The notes under the pieces: generated by a model | What the model saw: only the letters and a program-made list of their open reading frames with translations | Told to the model about the DNA's origin: nothing | Database searches by the model: none | Shown here: positions 31,315-42,475 of the stretch, piece after piece | Layout: the number at the start of each line of letters is the position of its first letter | Position numbering within the stretch: the stretch's first letter is position 1 | Assembly: GCA_963575745.1 (NCBI GenBank) | Contig: CAUYUJ010004347.1 | Location: 10,001 to 74,000 of the forward strand | DNA from: Prorocentrum cordatum | Taxonomy: Eukaryota; Sar; Dinophyceae; Prorocentrales; Prorocentraceae | Reading direction: 5' to 3' | Length of the DNA stretch: 64,000 bases | Made by a program: the position numbers and the translations under genes

Positions 31315-33339
31315 TAAGACTACCGACCGCTGCCAGTTCGTAAGTGTTGAACTCGCGATCTGGTGTTCGACGGCGTTGTTGTTCAACAAGTCCCCTCGAG
31401 AAAAGGCCGAGAGCGCCAGGGAATAGGCGTAATCTCGGTTGGGAGTGGGAGTTATTGGTGCGGCCTCTTTTGGTTGCTAATCCTGCCCCTTGAACTGCAA
31501 CTTGTGAGGGCCCCCAGCTCGTGGACACCCCCCGTCTGCTTTGTTTCCTTGTGCAGCTCGGCAGGAGAACATGGAGAAGGTGCCCTCCGGCTGGGCCACA
31601 ACCAGTTTGAACAAGGCGCGCGGGTCGATAACGGGAGGTCATCGGGAATCGGCAAGGGCGGGCCAGGCGGGAGCAAATCGAGTTTGCCAGAGTGGACCTT
31701 CGTGGATGTGATAGTGGGTGGCTCGTGCGAGTTCGGTGCACGCGCCAGTGCGATTGCACAATCAGTGCAATTTGCAATGCGTATATATGTGCCTCACTGT
31801 TGTCAATACGGCCGCTGCCCCTGCTGATAATTTACATGCGTCTGGCTGTGCCGTGGTCACATCCGAAATTCCACTTGCTATACGTTTATGTCATGTGCAC
31901 CACCCATCAGTATACACGCACAACTGCGCATTGCTGCCATATTGTGCCGGCATCCCTTATATCCCGCTCGTCCCTCCTCTTTTGTTCAGTGAGTGCGTTT
32001 GGTTGTTGTCGCTGCCGAGCCCCGAAAACTTTGAGGCACCCGCCCCTGGAGTCGTCATGAGCTTCAGGCGGTACGACAACTAACTTGCCCTTTCAGAAAG
32101 CACCCGCGCAATTGTGCCAGTGGAGCACCAACATAAAAGGAACTGCACGGGCTCTTTACGCAGCGCACGCCCCCACCAGCTCATCCAGTGACCAGCGTCT
32201 CCCTCTGCGAGAGGACGTCGTGTCCTCTTCGGGGTCCCGTGGGGGCGGGCGCAGGTCTGCCTTTTCAGTTCTTGCTCCATCATTTGTCTCCCTTCTCGTT
32301 GGCGCGAATGCCCCCCCCCCCCCCCAGTAACAGACACACACGCACACACACACACACACATACACACACACGCAGCTTGGAGTAGTTGTTGCCGAAAGGG
32401 GAAGGATGGAGACACCACATCTTATCATATGCTTGGCAGTCCTGTTGAAGCATGAGGGGCGGTGGGGAGAAAGGAAATAAGTGATAAGGACGACAGTGAT
32501 GTGGAGGTGGAGAACGAGGAAATCGCAAGACGAGGCTCAGGCGAAGGCGAATGTCGATGGGGTGTGGAGAATGGTTAAGCTAACCAGGAGCAGGCAGAGG
32601 GGTGACATGATGGACGGTCAATCACGGTGTAATGTATGCGGTGGTTACTTTACTGGCACTTTGAGTGTACAGGCTTCCGCCCAAGGCCACGTATGTAACG
32701 CTGCACTCGCAGAGGAGCCCCTTGGGGGTGGGGGGGGGCACCACCTCCCGCCTTGAAAGCGCGGTGATTTCCCTCGTGGCTTCTTGACAGTGGTTCCTCC
32801 CGTCTCCCTCCCGACCCACCCGCCTGGCCGAGGACGATTCGTCAAGCTCGATTGGGAGTCCTCAGAGCCCTGGGCCGCGCAGGAACGCAAGCGGCATCAC
32901 CAGGGTCTCGTCAGCCAGCAAGAGAGTTGTCGACGCAGGACCGCGCTCCTCCTCGCTATCCTCCTCCCGCCAGACTCCTCGTCCTCGTCGTCATCCGTGT
33001 GTTCGTCCTCCTCAATGCGCGCCCTCGTCCTCCCCGTCCGTGCCCTACATTCGCCGTTTCTCTCTCCTCTGCGTGGTCCTTCTGGCTAGAATCCGGAACC
33101 ACAGGCTTTACATCATGCGTTCGAATGTCAAGAGGAGTTCACGGCCATGTTTCCCAATTCGCCGACCTCTTTGCTTTGCAGCTAGTGGTCCAGTAATAGC
33201 TCTACGCAATCGGGAGCATCAGAAACAGGTGATGCTTCTGCGCACCGCGTTGAGTAGGCCACTGTTCTGCCCCACATGCGCCCACCCCACACCGTCCCCC
33301 CCCCCAAAAAAAAACCGGACTCCCGGGATCTGGGACTTT
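31315..33339. other. No supported gene; (CA)n at 32334-32372
   Basis: Sequence of mixed GC. Short open frames (for example 31363-31827 plus, 32784-33089 plus) have no recognisable character and overlap similarly open frames on the other strand. Confidence 0.45.
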
Positions 33340-33990
33340 GGGGCCCTCCGGACGGGCCTCGAAACGGCCACCGGGCCTCGCAGGGCGTTTTGCCAAGCCT
33401 TCCCAGCACACTTAGGGCGATCAGGGATGTCATCGGAGACGTCCCAGAGACCCCCAAGGCAGCACAAGAGCGCTCCAAGAGTGACCGACGTGACCTCAAG
33501 ATGGCCCAAGAGGCCTCCAGGACGGCCCCAAAGAGGCCTCCAAGAGCACTCCCAAGAAGACCCCCCGAGGCAAAAATTATTGATTTTCTCAAGGTTTTTG
33601 GTGAATTTTGGGGTTCTCCTCTTTTCGGCTTCCCGGCGCTCCAAGACGGCGGTCTTCTGGGCGTCCGAAGCCGCCTGGGAGGCTCCCAAATCGCTCCACA
33701 ACCATCCGAAAGGGCTTCCAGGCAGTCCAAGAGAGCCCCAAAACGGCACAACACGGGTCCAAGATGGCCCTCGGAGAGCCCCATGGCGGCCCAAGATGGC
33801 CCAAAGACACCCTCCGAAGAATTCCAAATCGTGATTCGGTCGTTCAGGGAGACGGCGGTTGGAGGCAGGGTGGCCCGAGGAAGCCCCCAGAGGCCCCCAG
33901 AATACACCCCAGGAGGCCTCCAGAAGGCCTTGAAAGCCCGAAACAACTTTTGTGAGGCCCCTAGAGGCTCTCCAAGGAGGAGCCTTCGCA
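33340..33990. repeat. Degenerate CCCAAGACGG-type array
   Basis: GGCCCAAGAGGCCTCCAGG and CCCCAAAGAGGCCTCCAAG words in plus orientation, as at 3.9-7.4 kb. ORFs of 260 codons on either strand are artefacts. Confidence 0.75.
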
Positions 33991-34660
33991 AAAAAGAGCT
34001 GAGGAGGATGGGGAGAATGCGCAGGGTATGGCGAAAATTAGGAACAATAGGCATGGAGGAAGGGTAGCGAATAACATCATTATAGCGGCGATGCCGGAGA
34101 AGGCAACCAGGAGTTAGCGCTAAATTGTCGGCTTGACCTTCCTGCCATTCCGCCTGCATACCAAACCTCAAGGACCAAGGTGCACGGCGTTCAAGCTCCC
34201 CGTGTTTGCCCGGGGAGTCCGCGCGGCGCGGACGGTGGCGGTTATGCGGTCGAACAAAAAGAAAAAACGGAGGACTCCAGGAAGGTGCGTTGGCCCAGGT
34301 ATCGTCCGCCCTCAGATGGGGCCCACTCCTCAGACAGGGCGCCAAAATATTCGAGCCGAACCCAGCCGCCCAGCAAGCCAGGTACGTGCCCTCACCCGCC
34401 CAGCGCATTCCACACTATTCGCACCGTCCACGTATCCTCCAAGGTGCGGCAACCAGCGAGAAAACGTTGGCGGCTCCCGCCGCGAAGGTTGCAGCCCCAG
34501 GAAGCCGCGCAGTGCGTGGGGGCAGTGAGGGAGCGCTTCGGGAAGTCTTCGATCCCACGAGAGAGGAGCTGGAGCGACACGTTGGCCTCGCACGTCCACT
34601 GCGCCGCTTCCCGCACGCACTGGCGGCTGGAGAGCGCGTCGGTCGAGCAGCCTGGACTCC
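33991..34660. other. No supported gene
   Basis: Minus-strand frames at about 34400-34680 have some protein-like words (EANVSLQLLSRGIEDFPKRS), but neighbouring frames are also open. It may extend the remnant described at 34740-35425. Confidence 0.35.
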
Positions 34661-34739
34661 TAGACCAGCCGAGCCAGCTGTGCAATTTCCATCCCCATGC
34701 GCGTGGCCGCAGTCACTGCATGATCTCTGCCAGGGTTGA

Positions 34740-35425
34740 GCGCTCTTGTGCGTGCGTGCCAGCGAGTGCTGGAGGTGCTTTGGGAGGCCCAGGGGGGTCT
34801 TCACGTGGCCGACCTCGAAATTGATTGCGGGGCGCATGCCCAGTACTGCTGGGCCCGTCTCTCACTGTGGTTGCTGAGCTGCCGCCAGCACCACGCGGAG
34901 CATCAGGCTGAACTTCAAGATCTTGCCGTCGAAAACCGCCAGGGCTCTCCAGCACGAGGCGGCGTGTGAATGCCCACGGAGATGTTCGTGTGGCTGACGT
35001 CGAACATATGGCCGCTGGACGTGTGTTCATCACTGTTGGCCCAGTCTTGCCCTACTGATCAGGAGCTGTCGCCAACTCCACGCGGAGCTTCTGGCTCCTG
35101 CCGCCGACGGACACCACCAGGCCAGCTAGCATGTCTATTCGCTGTTCCCCGTCTGGGATGAAGTCCTCCTGCATGCCCTGCACCTGGAAGGCGCCGAGGG
35201 CGGGATTGAGACGGAACCTACGTCCACTCGGCCCGATGCATGGTCGTGGCTTCGATCGGTCACCGTGTAGTTTGGGACTATGCGCTCGAAAGCGTCGAGA
35301 GCAGCACGCGTGGGCTCTACCGTGAGCACGTCAGGTTCAAGGACAATATTGTACTTGGCTCGTGCAGCGACTTGTGCAGCACTAGGGACAACATGAGCAG
35401 GTTCTCCTTGTGCGAGCTGCTGGTG
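34740..35425 (-). pseudogene. Minus-strand hypothetical gene remnant with a tandem duplication of about 190 bp
   Basis: Three coherent minus-strand pieces follow one another: GEPAHVVPSAAQVAARAKYN and TRAALDAFERIVPNYTVTDR (35228-35425); RFRLNPALGAFQVQGMQEDF and GEQRIDMLAGLVVSVGGRSQ ending ATAPDQ (35056-35227); and VFDGKILKFSLMLRVVLAAA ending QQPQ, followed by MRPAINFEVGHVKTPLGLPK (about 34750-34935). The last two are related: each is followed by a stop at the same place (TAG, TGA), then G/ETGP and similar VGH/VSH peptides, with an offset of 190 bases. At each stop the DNA also reads CAGTAGG or CAGTGAG, a plausible splice donor at 35055 and 34865. No family is recognised. It may be a small duplicated exon rather than a dead gene. 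Confidence 0.4.
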
Positions 35426-36087
35426 TAGCCAGCAGGGCTGAGCAGAGGTGCGCCCAGGCGCGAAGAAAGCCCGAGGACGGGCAGCGGCTCGAACCCGTGG
35501 GCGCATGTCCCCTCGTCATCCTTTTCCTCCTCCTCCCCCTCCTGATCATCATCTCCTCGTCCTGATTTTCCTCGTCCGCGGTTTCGGAGGTGCCCGTCGC
35601 CACTTGCCGAGGCTTGCCGTGAGGGCGTCGGCTGTCTTGCTTGCCGAACTGCCGCTGCCCACACCCTGAGATCTGTCGTCGCTACGAAGTGCAAAACATC
35701 ACGACCACAGCCTTTGCTTCCATCTTCCCGCGGCAGCTCTCAAGCCGGATCGATCTGTGCATGGCCCTGGGGGGGCCCGGGAACCGGGCGATCTCGTCCT
35801 GTGTGAAAACAGGGCCCCTTGCCCGGATCTCAGGGCGCCAGCACAACATCATCCCCTCGTCTTCCCCCCCGGAACCCTCCGAGGCCCTTTTGGCCGCGGG
35901 GGGTACCACCCCCAAAGGCGGGCCCGGCCGCGCGCCCCGCCGCCCGATCACCGCGAGCTGGCCCCCGCGCATGGAATGTCCGCGCGGTCGCCGCCCGCGC
36001 GGACGAGGCCAGGGGGCGGCTACGCCCGGGTGGCGCAGGAGCCCCGGGTGGGGGAAGGCGCGAACTGCCTTCGGAAGGCTCTGGGCC
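35426..36087. other. No gene seen
   Basis: Contains a short CTCCTCC tract at 35520-35570 and GC-rich sequence with open but unrecognisable frames. Confidence 0.4.
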
Positions 36088-36284
36088 TCCCAGCTGGGAT
36101 CGGAGTAGATGGGGTCGGTGGGTCGCGCCGCATCGCCGATGAGCCCGATGTTCTGCACGCCGACGGCGCCGATGCAGCGACGACGTCGCTGGTGCCTCGC
36201 CAATGCATAGGCGATGCATCGCCGATGCGTCGGCGATGCGGCGTGATCCTCCGACCCCATCTACTCGGACCCCATCTGGGAGCC
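36088..36284. mobile_element. Foldback element (single copy seen)
   Basis: The left arm CGGAGTAGATGGGGTCGG continues inward to CGCCGCATCGCCGATG. The right arm is its reverse complement (CGGCGATGCGGCG, then CCGACCCCATCTACTCGG). Similarity extends outward through CCTCCCAG on the left and CTGGGAG on the right, giving arms of at least 55 bases around a GCATCGCC-rich loop. There is no coding capacity. Confidence 0.7.
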
Positions 36285-36694
36285 TTCTGCAGGTACCAAC
36301 TATACAGGCAGGAATTTTGGGATAGCGTGTCGCCAGTCCCCAGGCGTCAATTTTCCGAGCCCTTCCGAGCCTCCCGCCCCGCTGAGCAAGGCCAGACGTT
36401 ATCCGCTCGCAGGGCATAGCGTGTCGCCGTGGCGGCCACACGCTATCCAAAAGTTCCCAACCGTAGACTTACACCGATCTTGGCCAGTCTGATCTTGGGC
36501 CCCAGATCAGTGCACCATGGCCCCAGCAGGGTAAGAGTGAGGGGGCGCCAGGGTCGTCGGCAGTCTGCCAGGCTCTGAAGAAGCCCGCCACTGTCGCCGA
36601 TTCATAGTCCACGTAATGTGGGTGGGTCGCGGGCGTTTTGCGGGGTGGGTCGCGGGGTAAATCTCGGGCGGGACGACGACGACTTCAGGAATCA
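36285..36694. other. No gene seen
   Basis: Includes GGGTGGGTCGCGGG words at 36618-36660, the reverse of the CGACCCACC minisatellite at 24.0 kb. Confidence 0.45.
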
Positions 36695-36880
36695 TCTCAC
36701 GACCATGTGATCTAAGAAGCCAATCTGATTTTCATGCGTCATGTCTTCTTCTTGGCACCAGCCCTCTGCATCATTGAACGCACCCTTTTTTTGTCGGGGG
36801 TGAGGGTTCATCCCAGCTCAAAGGTAAACCCAGACGGGGGAAGAACCGGCGCGGCGCGCGGGCGAATTCTCACGGGCGGA
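36695..36880. repeat. Dispersed repeat pair with 38200-38395
   Basis: Shared order of words: CATGTGATC, then TTCATGCGTCATG or TTCGTGCGTCATG, then CTGAACGCA-type sequence before a T run and G run, CATTCCAGCTCAA, and CGCGCGGGCG followed by CACGGGCG. The two copies are in the same orientation about 1.5 kb apart. Confidence 0.65.
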
Positions 36881-37915
36881 CCCAGAGGGCGGAGCGCGAT
36901 TCTAAGTTCATTGCGAGGAGGTCTCGGGCGGGAGCGGGGGTCCGGAATACATTGCGAGGCAGTCTTAGGTGGGATCTGATGTTGTAGGCGGCGGGTCCGG
37001 GGTTTGGACTAAGTCCCAGGCGAAGCGCCATTCCTATGAAAATTCGCAATGGAAACTAGGCCAGGAGCGGGGGACTTGAGTGAATTGAGAGGCGATCTCA
37101 GGCGGGATCTGCTGTTGAACTGTGTCATTTGTAAGGAATAAGTATTGTTGATCCCCCCTCTTGTGCTCTTCTTGTGTGTTTCAATTGAAACGTCCCTCCC
37201 TGGGCTCGCACCTCGTTGTTTCAAGGGAGAGTCTTAGTAGGCCTCAGAATATGTTGTTGGCCCCCGAACTAACACAACAACAGCTCCCGCCTGATTTTGA
37301 TTCTATAGTTTGTTTTCCAAGACCGCGATCTCGCGCGGGAGTTCCTCACAATGTATCTAGGAATCGCTCTCTCGCGTTGGATTTCCTAGCAATTCAGTGA
37401 GACGCCGCGCCCCCGGACCTCACGATTTACTTGAGAATCGTGCTGTCGGTAGAGACTTCCTCGCGATTCGTGCAGGACTGATGTTTCGACGACCTGCCCG
37501 CTCGACCTGGCCGTCTGGGCCTGGCCGACCCGCCCGTTGGGGTCCGCCCGCCCGATCCGCCCGTCTGGCTCCGCCGCTTCTACTCCTGTTGTTCCTGCCT
37601 CCCTCCTGCCAATCTCTCTCGTGCTCCATCCTTATTCATCCCGCTTTGTCCCGTCCCTCCTCCCTTCCTTCCCCTGTTCTGGGGGCTGCTCAAACTACAC
37701 GTGGCAGATAAGGAAGATACGCTCCCAAGAGGGTGTGGTCCAAAACGGAGATGGCAGGTATCGAGGGCTTGGGATCTACATGTCGAGTGGCATGCGAGCA
37801 GGTGGGAGCGAACAGTCTTCACACGCTTGATGTTGTAGTTCGTGGGCCGACAGCTCGCATGTGTAAGCAGCTCGCGCCAGAGCGTAAGCCTCGCTCTGAA
37901 AGAAGCTTTTCCTCC
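36881..37915. other. No gene seen
   Basis: Positions 36900-37110 have weak resemblance to the 163 bp satellite (TTGCGAGGCAGTCTTAGG). C-rich sequence follows. No coherent protein frame. Confidence 0.4.
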
Positions 37916-37924
37916 TCCCCCCTT

Positions 37925-37957
<33 letters not shown>

Positions 37958-38125
37958 GTCATCCTCCTCCTCCTCTTCCTCCTCCTCTTATTTCTCCTCC
38001 TCATCCTCCTTCTCTTCCTCCTCCTTCTCCCACTCCTCCTCCTCCTCCTCCTACTCCTACTCCTACTCCTACTCCTACGCCTCCTCCTCCTCCTCCTCCT
38101 CCTCCTCCTCCTCCTCCTCCATGTT
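37916..38125. repeat. (CCT)n / (TCC)n microsatellite
   Basis: CTCCTC triplets with a CTACTC patch at 38050-38080. Confidence 0.95.
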
Positions 38126-38199
38126 CGAGCGAATGAGCACCGTCAGTTCCCCGCAGAGCATTTTTTTTGCTCTCGAGAGAAGGAAGGGTATCCACTCAT

Positions 38200-38395
38200 C
38201 TCACGGCCATGTGATCCTGGAGCCTGGTTTGACTTTCGTGCGTCATGCTTCTTCCTCGCACCCGCACTCTATATATCTCTGAACGCATCCTTTTTGGGGG
38301 GGTGGGAGGGCCCATTCCAGCTCAAGGGTAGACACTGACGCTGGGGAAAAAATAGACGCGTCGCGCGGGCGCACCCTCGCGGGCACTCCGTCAGG
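38200..38395. repeat. Dispersed repeat, second copy (pairs with 36695-36880)
   Basis: See the copy at 36695. This one has an additional TATATATC in place of the first copy's CATCATTG segment. Confidence 0.65.
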
Positions 38396-38535
38396 CGAGG
38401 AAGTGTCATGCGGGAGTCGCTGTTGTTGTAGCTGGGCACCCAATGGGGAGGAGAGGGGGAAGGAGGAGCGGGAGAAGAACACCAGCTTGCCCAACGCAAA
38501 GAGGAGCATGCGAGGGACGAGCACGAGGAGGAGAA

Positions 38536-38578
38536 GGAGGAGGAGGAAGAGGAGGAGGAGGAGGAGGAGAAGTTTTGT
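38536..38578. repeat. Short (GGA)n tract
   Basis: GGAGGAGGAAGAGG. Confidence 0.85.
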
Positions 38579-38619
38579 TCCTGCCGATGTTTGTTCATAG
38601 AGTGCTCGCGTGATCCTTC

Positions 38620-38775
38620 TGCGCTCCATGCTCAGGAGGCGCCGGGCGAGAGGGGCGCGGCGTCGCGGCGCTCGGCGCTGCGGAGGGCCTGCCTGGCGCC
38701 CCTGGCGCTCGGGCTGCTGCTCGGCGCTGCGGGCGCGGCGTGGTACCTCCGCGGGGGCTCTGAGGCGGGGGTCGG
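38620..38775 (+). CDS. Candidate exon with one membrane-spanning segment
   Basis: The plus frame reads LHAQEAPGERGAASRRSALR, then RACLAPLALGLLLGAAGAAW and YLRGGSEAG. A basic stretch followed by about 18 hydrophobic residues is typical of a signal anchor or transmembrane helix with positive-inside topology. The frame is open to the GGA tract at 38843. CTCAGGAGG at about 38632 could be an acceptor, but no donor is obvious. No family is recognised. Confidence 0.3.
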
Positions 38776-38842
38776 CGGGGGGAGATCTTCGGTGGCAGAA
38801 AGGAGGAGGATCGAGGAGAAGGATCGAGGAGGAAGGTCGAGC

Positions 38843-38998
38843 ATGAGGAGGAGGAGGAGGAGGAGGAGAAGGAGGAGAAGGAGGAGGCACCGCAGGTGCA
38901 AGGTCCAAGAAGGAGGTGGAGGAGAGAGAGGAGGAGGAGGAGGAGGAGGAGGAGGAGGAGGAGGAGGAGGAGGAGGAGGAGGAGGAGGAGGAGGATCG
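38843..38998. repeat. (GGA)n microsatellite
   Basis: Two pure blocks, 38845-38888 and 38928-38995. Confidence 0.95.
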
Positions 38999-39024
38999 GC
39001 GGCGAGCTTGGGCGGGAAGTGCGA

Positions 39025-39180
39025 GAGGGCGGGCCTTCTCAGAAGGCGGCGGGGCTTCTCAGAATCCTGCTGGCCTTCTGAGAAGCCGTCTGTGTCGGAG
39101 AAGTCTCAGAAAACTTTTCAGGAGGCGCAAGGGCTTCTGAGAAGCACCGCCACCTTCTCAGAAAGCCCGCCCCCTCTCAC
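39025..39180. repeat. Cluster of CTTCTGAGAAG / CTTCTCAGAAGG palindromes
   Basis: Six or so short self-complementary words spaced 15-30 bases apart. A looser set is at 30600-30700. Confidence 0.6.
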
Positions 39181-39711
39181 TTCCCTCGAGCTCGCCGCTG
39201 GTATATGCCGATACCCTCAGAGCTGGGGTTCGCATGTGATTCTTCCCACGTGATCTCGGGCCCCAGGACCCGCAAAGGTCGATCCGTCCGAAAAATGCGG
39301 CAGAACGATAAGGGGTCTGAGTCTGTGCTCGTGACTGATTCATGACGTGGTAACTTTTGTTGCACCGTCGGATCGCAGGGCTGCTCGGAGGAGGGCCAGT
39401 GGAGACAACGGGGGCCCCTCCAGGCGGTGCCGCCCCGGCGGCCTCGAGAAGCGGGTCGGGATGCCACCCGTGAGGGGTCCGGGGCCGATGTTGCGTGGAT
39501 GTGGGCCAGGCGGGAGGGCCGCCGTTGCCTTCGGAGCTTAGGAAATGGGGGTCAATGCAAGCGGGGGTCGGCCAGAGCGCCAGCTCTTGCAGGATCCTAC
39601 AGGGCCAGGCGTGCACTGACTAGGGCCTGGGCGAGGGATCCTGCAGGATCCTGTAGGATCCTGCAAAGCCTGACTGGCCTAGGTTTGGCTTTACCAGGGT
39701 CAGTAGAGATG
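39181..39711. other. No gene seen
   Basis: Includes a GGATCCTGCAGGATCCTGTA repeat at about 39637-39665. Confidence 0.45.
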
Positions 39712-39863
39712 AGTGGTGCCTGTCCCTCTACAGGAGGACTTCAAAACATAGTCAAAAACTAGTCTGGGGATTATTTTTTGATTATGTTTGATTAAGTTTG
39801 CATTCTTTTTGGCTATTTTTAGTTTTTCGTCCAGAATGCGCCTGTGGGGGGACAGGCCCGACC
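39712..39863. mobile_element. Inverted-repeat element family A, left terminus partly lost
   Basis: TGTCCCTCTACAGGAGGA on the left and CGCCTGTGGGGGGACAGGCC followed by CGACC on the right. The interior CTATTTTTAGTTTTTCGTCC matches the copy at 23161. TAA follows the right end. Confidence 0.8.
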
Positions 39864-40849
39864 TAACGCTAAGCGCGTCCCAGTTCACAGGAGTCACCGT
39901 CCCAGGCTCTTCCCAGACTTCCGCCCCGCGGAGCTGAGCGATGCGCTTTTCGCTTGCATGGCATATCGTGCCGCCGTGGTCGCCGCCGCGGCACTCTAAG
40001 CCGATTCCAGCTCGATGCCTCCCCCCTCTGGGCCGAACTCCCCTAACGATTCCCCGCGTTCAAGGTTCTCGGCTTCGCGGTATGAGGCTCTCGGACGTTG
40101 GCGGTGGTTCTCTGCGGTCTTCCAGTCTCGGGGTGCTGTTCAGCAACTTCACCTGGCCGAGAGCGTTCTGGGGGTGCCGGGACCATCCCGAGCGGACGCC
40201 GAAGGCCAGAGCTATGTCCCGAGCTGGGCGCTGCCAGGAAGCCGGATGCGCCCGTCGCGCTCCGGCCACAGGGCTTCACCGTCGGCGCTTTTCGCCCCGT
40301 GCCAGCCCCGCCTTTGCGGGAGCCTTCGGAAGCAGGACGGCGGCGGGTCCGCCTGGGGAAGCTTGCGGAAACTCGGTGGAAGGCGGCGGATGTAGAGGTG
40401 ACCGGGCGGGTGGCCACGGGGGGGCAATTCACGTGGGGGATCGAGGATTGCAGGAAGGTGGCCCTAAGCGGCCCTGAAACGGCCACTGCGGACCCAAAGG
40501 GTGCACGAATGGCCAGTCACCCCCGAGTATGATCCATCTCCCCCTTGACTCACACCCGAGGTGAGACGTCAGCATGCTTGGACTTGGGGTGTCTGGAGTT
40601 GGACAGATGGATGCCCGAGAGCTGGATACAGGGACTGGCTTTACCCGCGGCCGGCCTGGGCCAGCGCTTGATTGCACGCGTGGCCGCGGGTCTTTGCAGC
40701 GCTCGCCCCTCGTCCGGGCACGCCGGCCCTCCGCATGTGTAGCCAGCGCGTGGCCACCGGATTCGCGTCGAACCTCTGGTCAGACCGCACCCGAGGAGAG
40801 GTCCCAGGCTGAGCGAGGACCACTGCGTCCCTTGTGGCAGCACAAGGGC
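39864..40849. other. No supported gene
   Basis: GC-rich; GGCGG/GGAAG words at 40310-40395 resemble those at 10.15 and 16.7 kb. Several frames are open without recognisable character. Confidence 0.4.
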
Positions 40850-40995
40850 TGCAGCGATACCGGTGTCGTCTCGCTGCCCCAGGGGGCGCTGCGGCTGCGG
40901 GTGGAGGGGGCCGTCGCGGCGGCGGCCGATGAGGCGCCCTACGCCGAGGTCCCTGCGGGCCTCTGCGAGGAGTTCGGCTGGAAGGCAGCCTGTCT
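40850..40995 (+). CDS. Candidate exon, hypothetical
   Basis: The plus frame reads SDTGVVSLPQGALRLRVEGA, then VAAAADEAPYAEVPAGLCEE and FGWKAACLGRR, coherent and codon-biased to GC. It then runs into the dispersed repeat at 41025. No clear acceptor or donor could be fixed. Evidence is protein-like composition only. Confidence 0.25.
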
Positions 40996-41024
40996 GGGGC
41001 GAAGATGGGGTGCGTTGGATGTCC

Positions 41025-41480
41025 GTTCATGGGGGCCTCCAGCGGCAACATTGAAATCAGCTTTTCCCGCATTTGGACCGCCCTTGGATCTCACCTGGGC
41101 CGCTCCTCCTGCTCCTCCTCGCCCTTCCAGTTCCCACTCCCCCCCCCTCGTTCCCCTCGTCTCCCCTGTGAAGTGGCGAATCCGGTTCAAATCCGATCCC
41201 AAACCGCCCCAAGTCTTACGCATGATGTTCCAATCTACTTCAGCCTCGATCACCAGAAATAATTTCGAGCACCAAGAAAGTACCGAAACTGGAGGGTTTT
41301 AACGCGTCGGGCCCTGGAAGGCGATACTCGTTCGACGCTGTTTCGATACTTTTTCTGGGTGCTTGAAAATAGTTCTGGGATGTGGTCCTTGAGCACTATA
41401 GGGGGCAACGTAACCCAAATCCGCTCCCAGAAGTGTTCCAAATCCGGCCCAAGTGAGCCCAAATCGGACAGTGCCGAGGG
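41025..41480. repeat. Dispersed repeat, copy 2, split by element C
   Basis: Positions 41025-41222 match 8317-8510, and 41440-41480 match 8510-8550. The material in between is element C and its borders. Confidence 0.65.
41224..41412. mobile_element. Inverted-repeat element family C, copy 2, inserted in the dispersed repeat
   Basis: Same fold and words as 10973-11160 (TTTCGAGCACCAAGAAAGTA; TTTTTCTGGGTGCTTGAA; AGTTCTGGGATGTGGTCC). Outer bases TTACG left and CGTAA right may extend the termini. Confidence 0.75.
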
Positions 41481-41552
41481 CCACGCTGGCTCCCAGAGTG
41501 GAACGGCCACCGAGGGTGCGGTCGGGCGGGTGGGCGGCACGGGTGGTCTGAA

Positions 41553-41655
41553 GTCGGGCATGTCCCTCTACAGGAGGAATATTCAAAGATAGCCCCCAAA
41601 AAAACAGTAGGGGGAGGATTTGTTGACTATTTGTTGGCATTTTTGAACAGTATCC
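41553..41655. mobile_element. Inverted-repeat element family A, left end and interior
   Basis: GTCGGGCATGTCCCTCTACAG and AATATTCAAAGATAGC match other left ends, and the interior TTGACTATTTGTTGGC follows. The right terminus is missing. Confidence 0.7.
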
Positions 41656-41829
41656 GTGAGGGCTTCGCCCCCTCCGCTGGCCCCCTCTCTCGGATAATGG
41701 GCTATGCAAGAGCTAAATCATGAGACCTCGGCGCCGCCGTGAAGCAGCATCGGCAAGAGAGAAGTTGAGATTCTGATGATATTGTTGAGCTCAGTGTTGC
41801 ATTTTGAACCTGCCCCCGTATGCTGTGCA
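41656..41829. other. No gene seen
   Basis: Short spacer between the element A fragment and the satellite. Confidence 0.5.
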
Positions 41830-42475
41830 CTGAGGTTTCCCACAGAATTTCGGACATGTGGCAAATCCCATTGGTTTTTCGACGCTGACCCTGCTGATCT
41901 GCTTGAGGGGTGCAGCCGGATTTCAGAAATGTGGCAAATCCCATGTGTTTTTGGACCCTGACCCCGCCTATCTGCGTGAGGGGTGTTGCCGAATTTCAGA
42001 AATGTGGCAAATCCAATGTGTTGTTTGACCCTGACTCCGCCGATCTGCGTGAGGGGTGCCGCCGAATTTCAGAAATGTGGCAAATCCCATATGTTGTTTG
42101 ACCGACCCCGCCGATCTGCGTGAGAGGTGCCGCCGAATTTCAGAAATGTGGCGAATCCCAGTGTTTTTTTCTTCCCTGAAACCGCCGATCTGCATGAGGG
42201 GTGCCGCCGAATTTCAAAATTGTTTTCGACCCTGAGTCCGCCGATCTGCGTGAGGGGCGCCGCCGAATTTTCAATGTGGCAAATTCCATTGGTTTTTCGA
42301 TCCGGACCCCGCCGATCTGCGTGAGGGGTGCCGCCGAATTTCGGAAATGTAGCAGATCCCGCTGGTTGTTCGACCCTGACCCTGCCGATCTGCGCGAGGG
42401 GTGCCGCCGAATTTTCACTCTGGCAAGCCCCATGTGTTTTTGGACCCTGACCCCGCCGATCTGCGTGAGGGGTGT
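41830..42475. repeat. Satellite array, unit 73 bp, about nine copies
   Basis: The unit runs CCGCCGATCTGCGTGAGGGG, TGCCGCCGAATTTCAGAAAT, GTGGCAAATCCCATG and a T run before GACCCTGAC. Later copies lose part of the TTTCAGAAATG segment. Both strands are open because units avoid stops in some frames. Confidence 0.9.
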
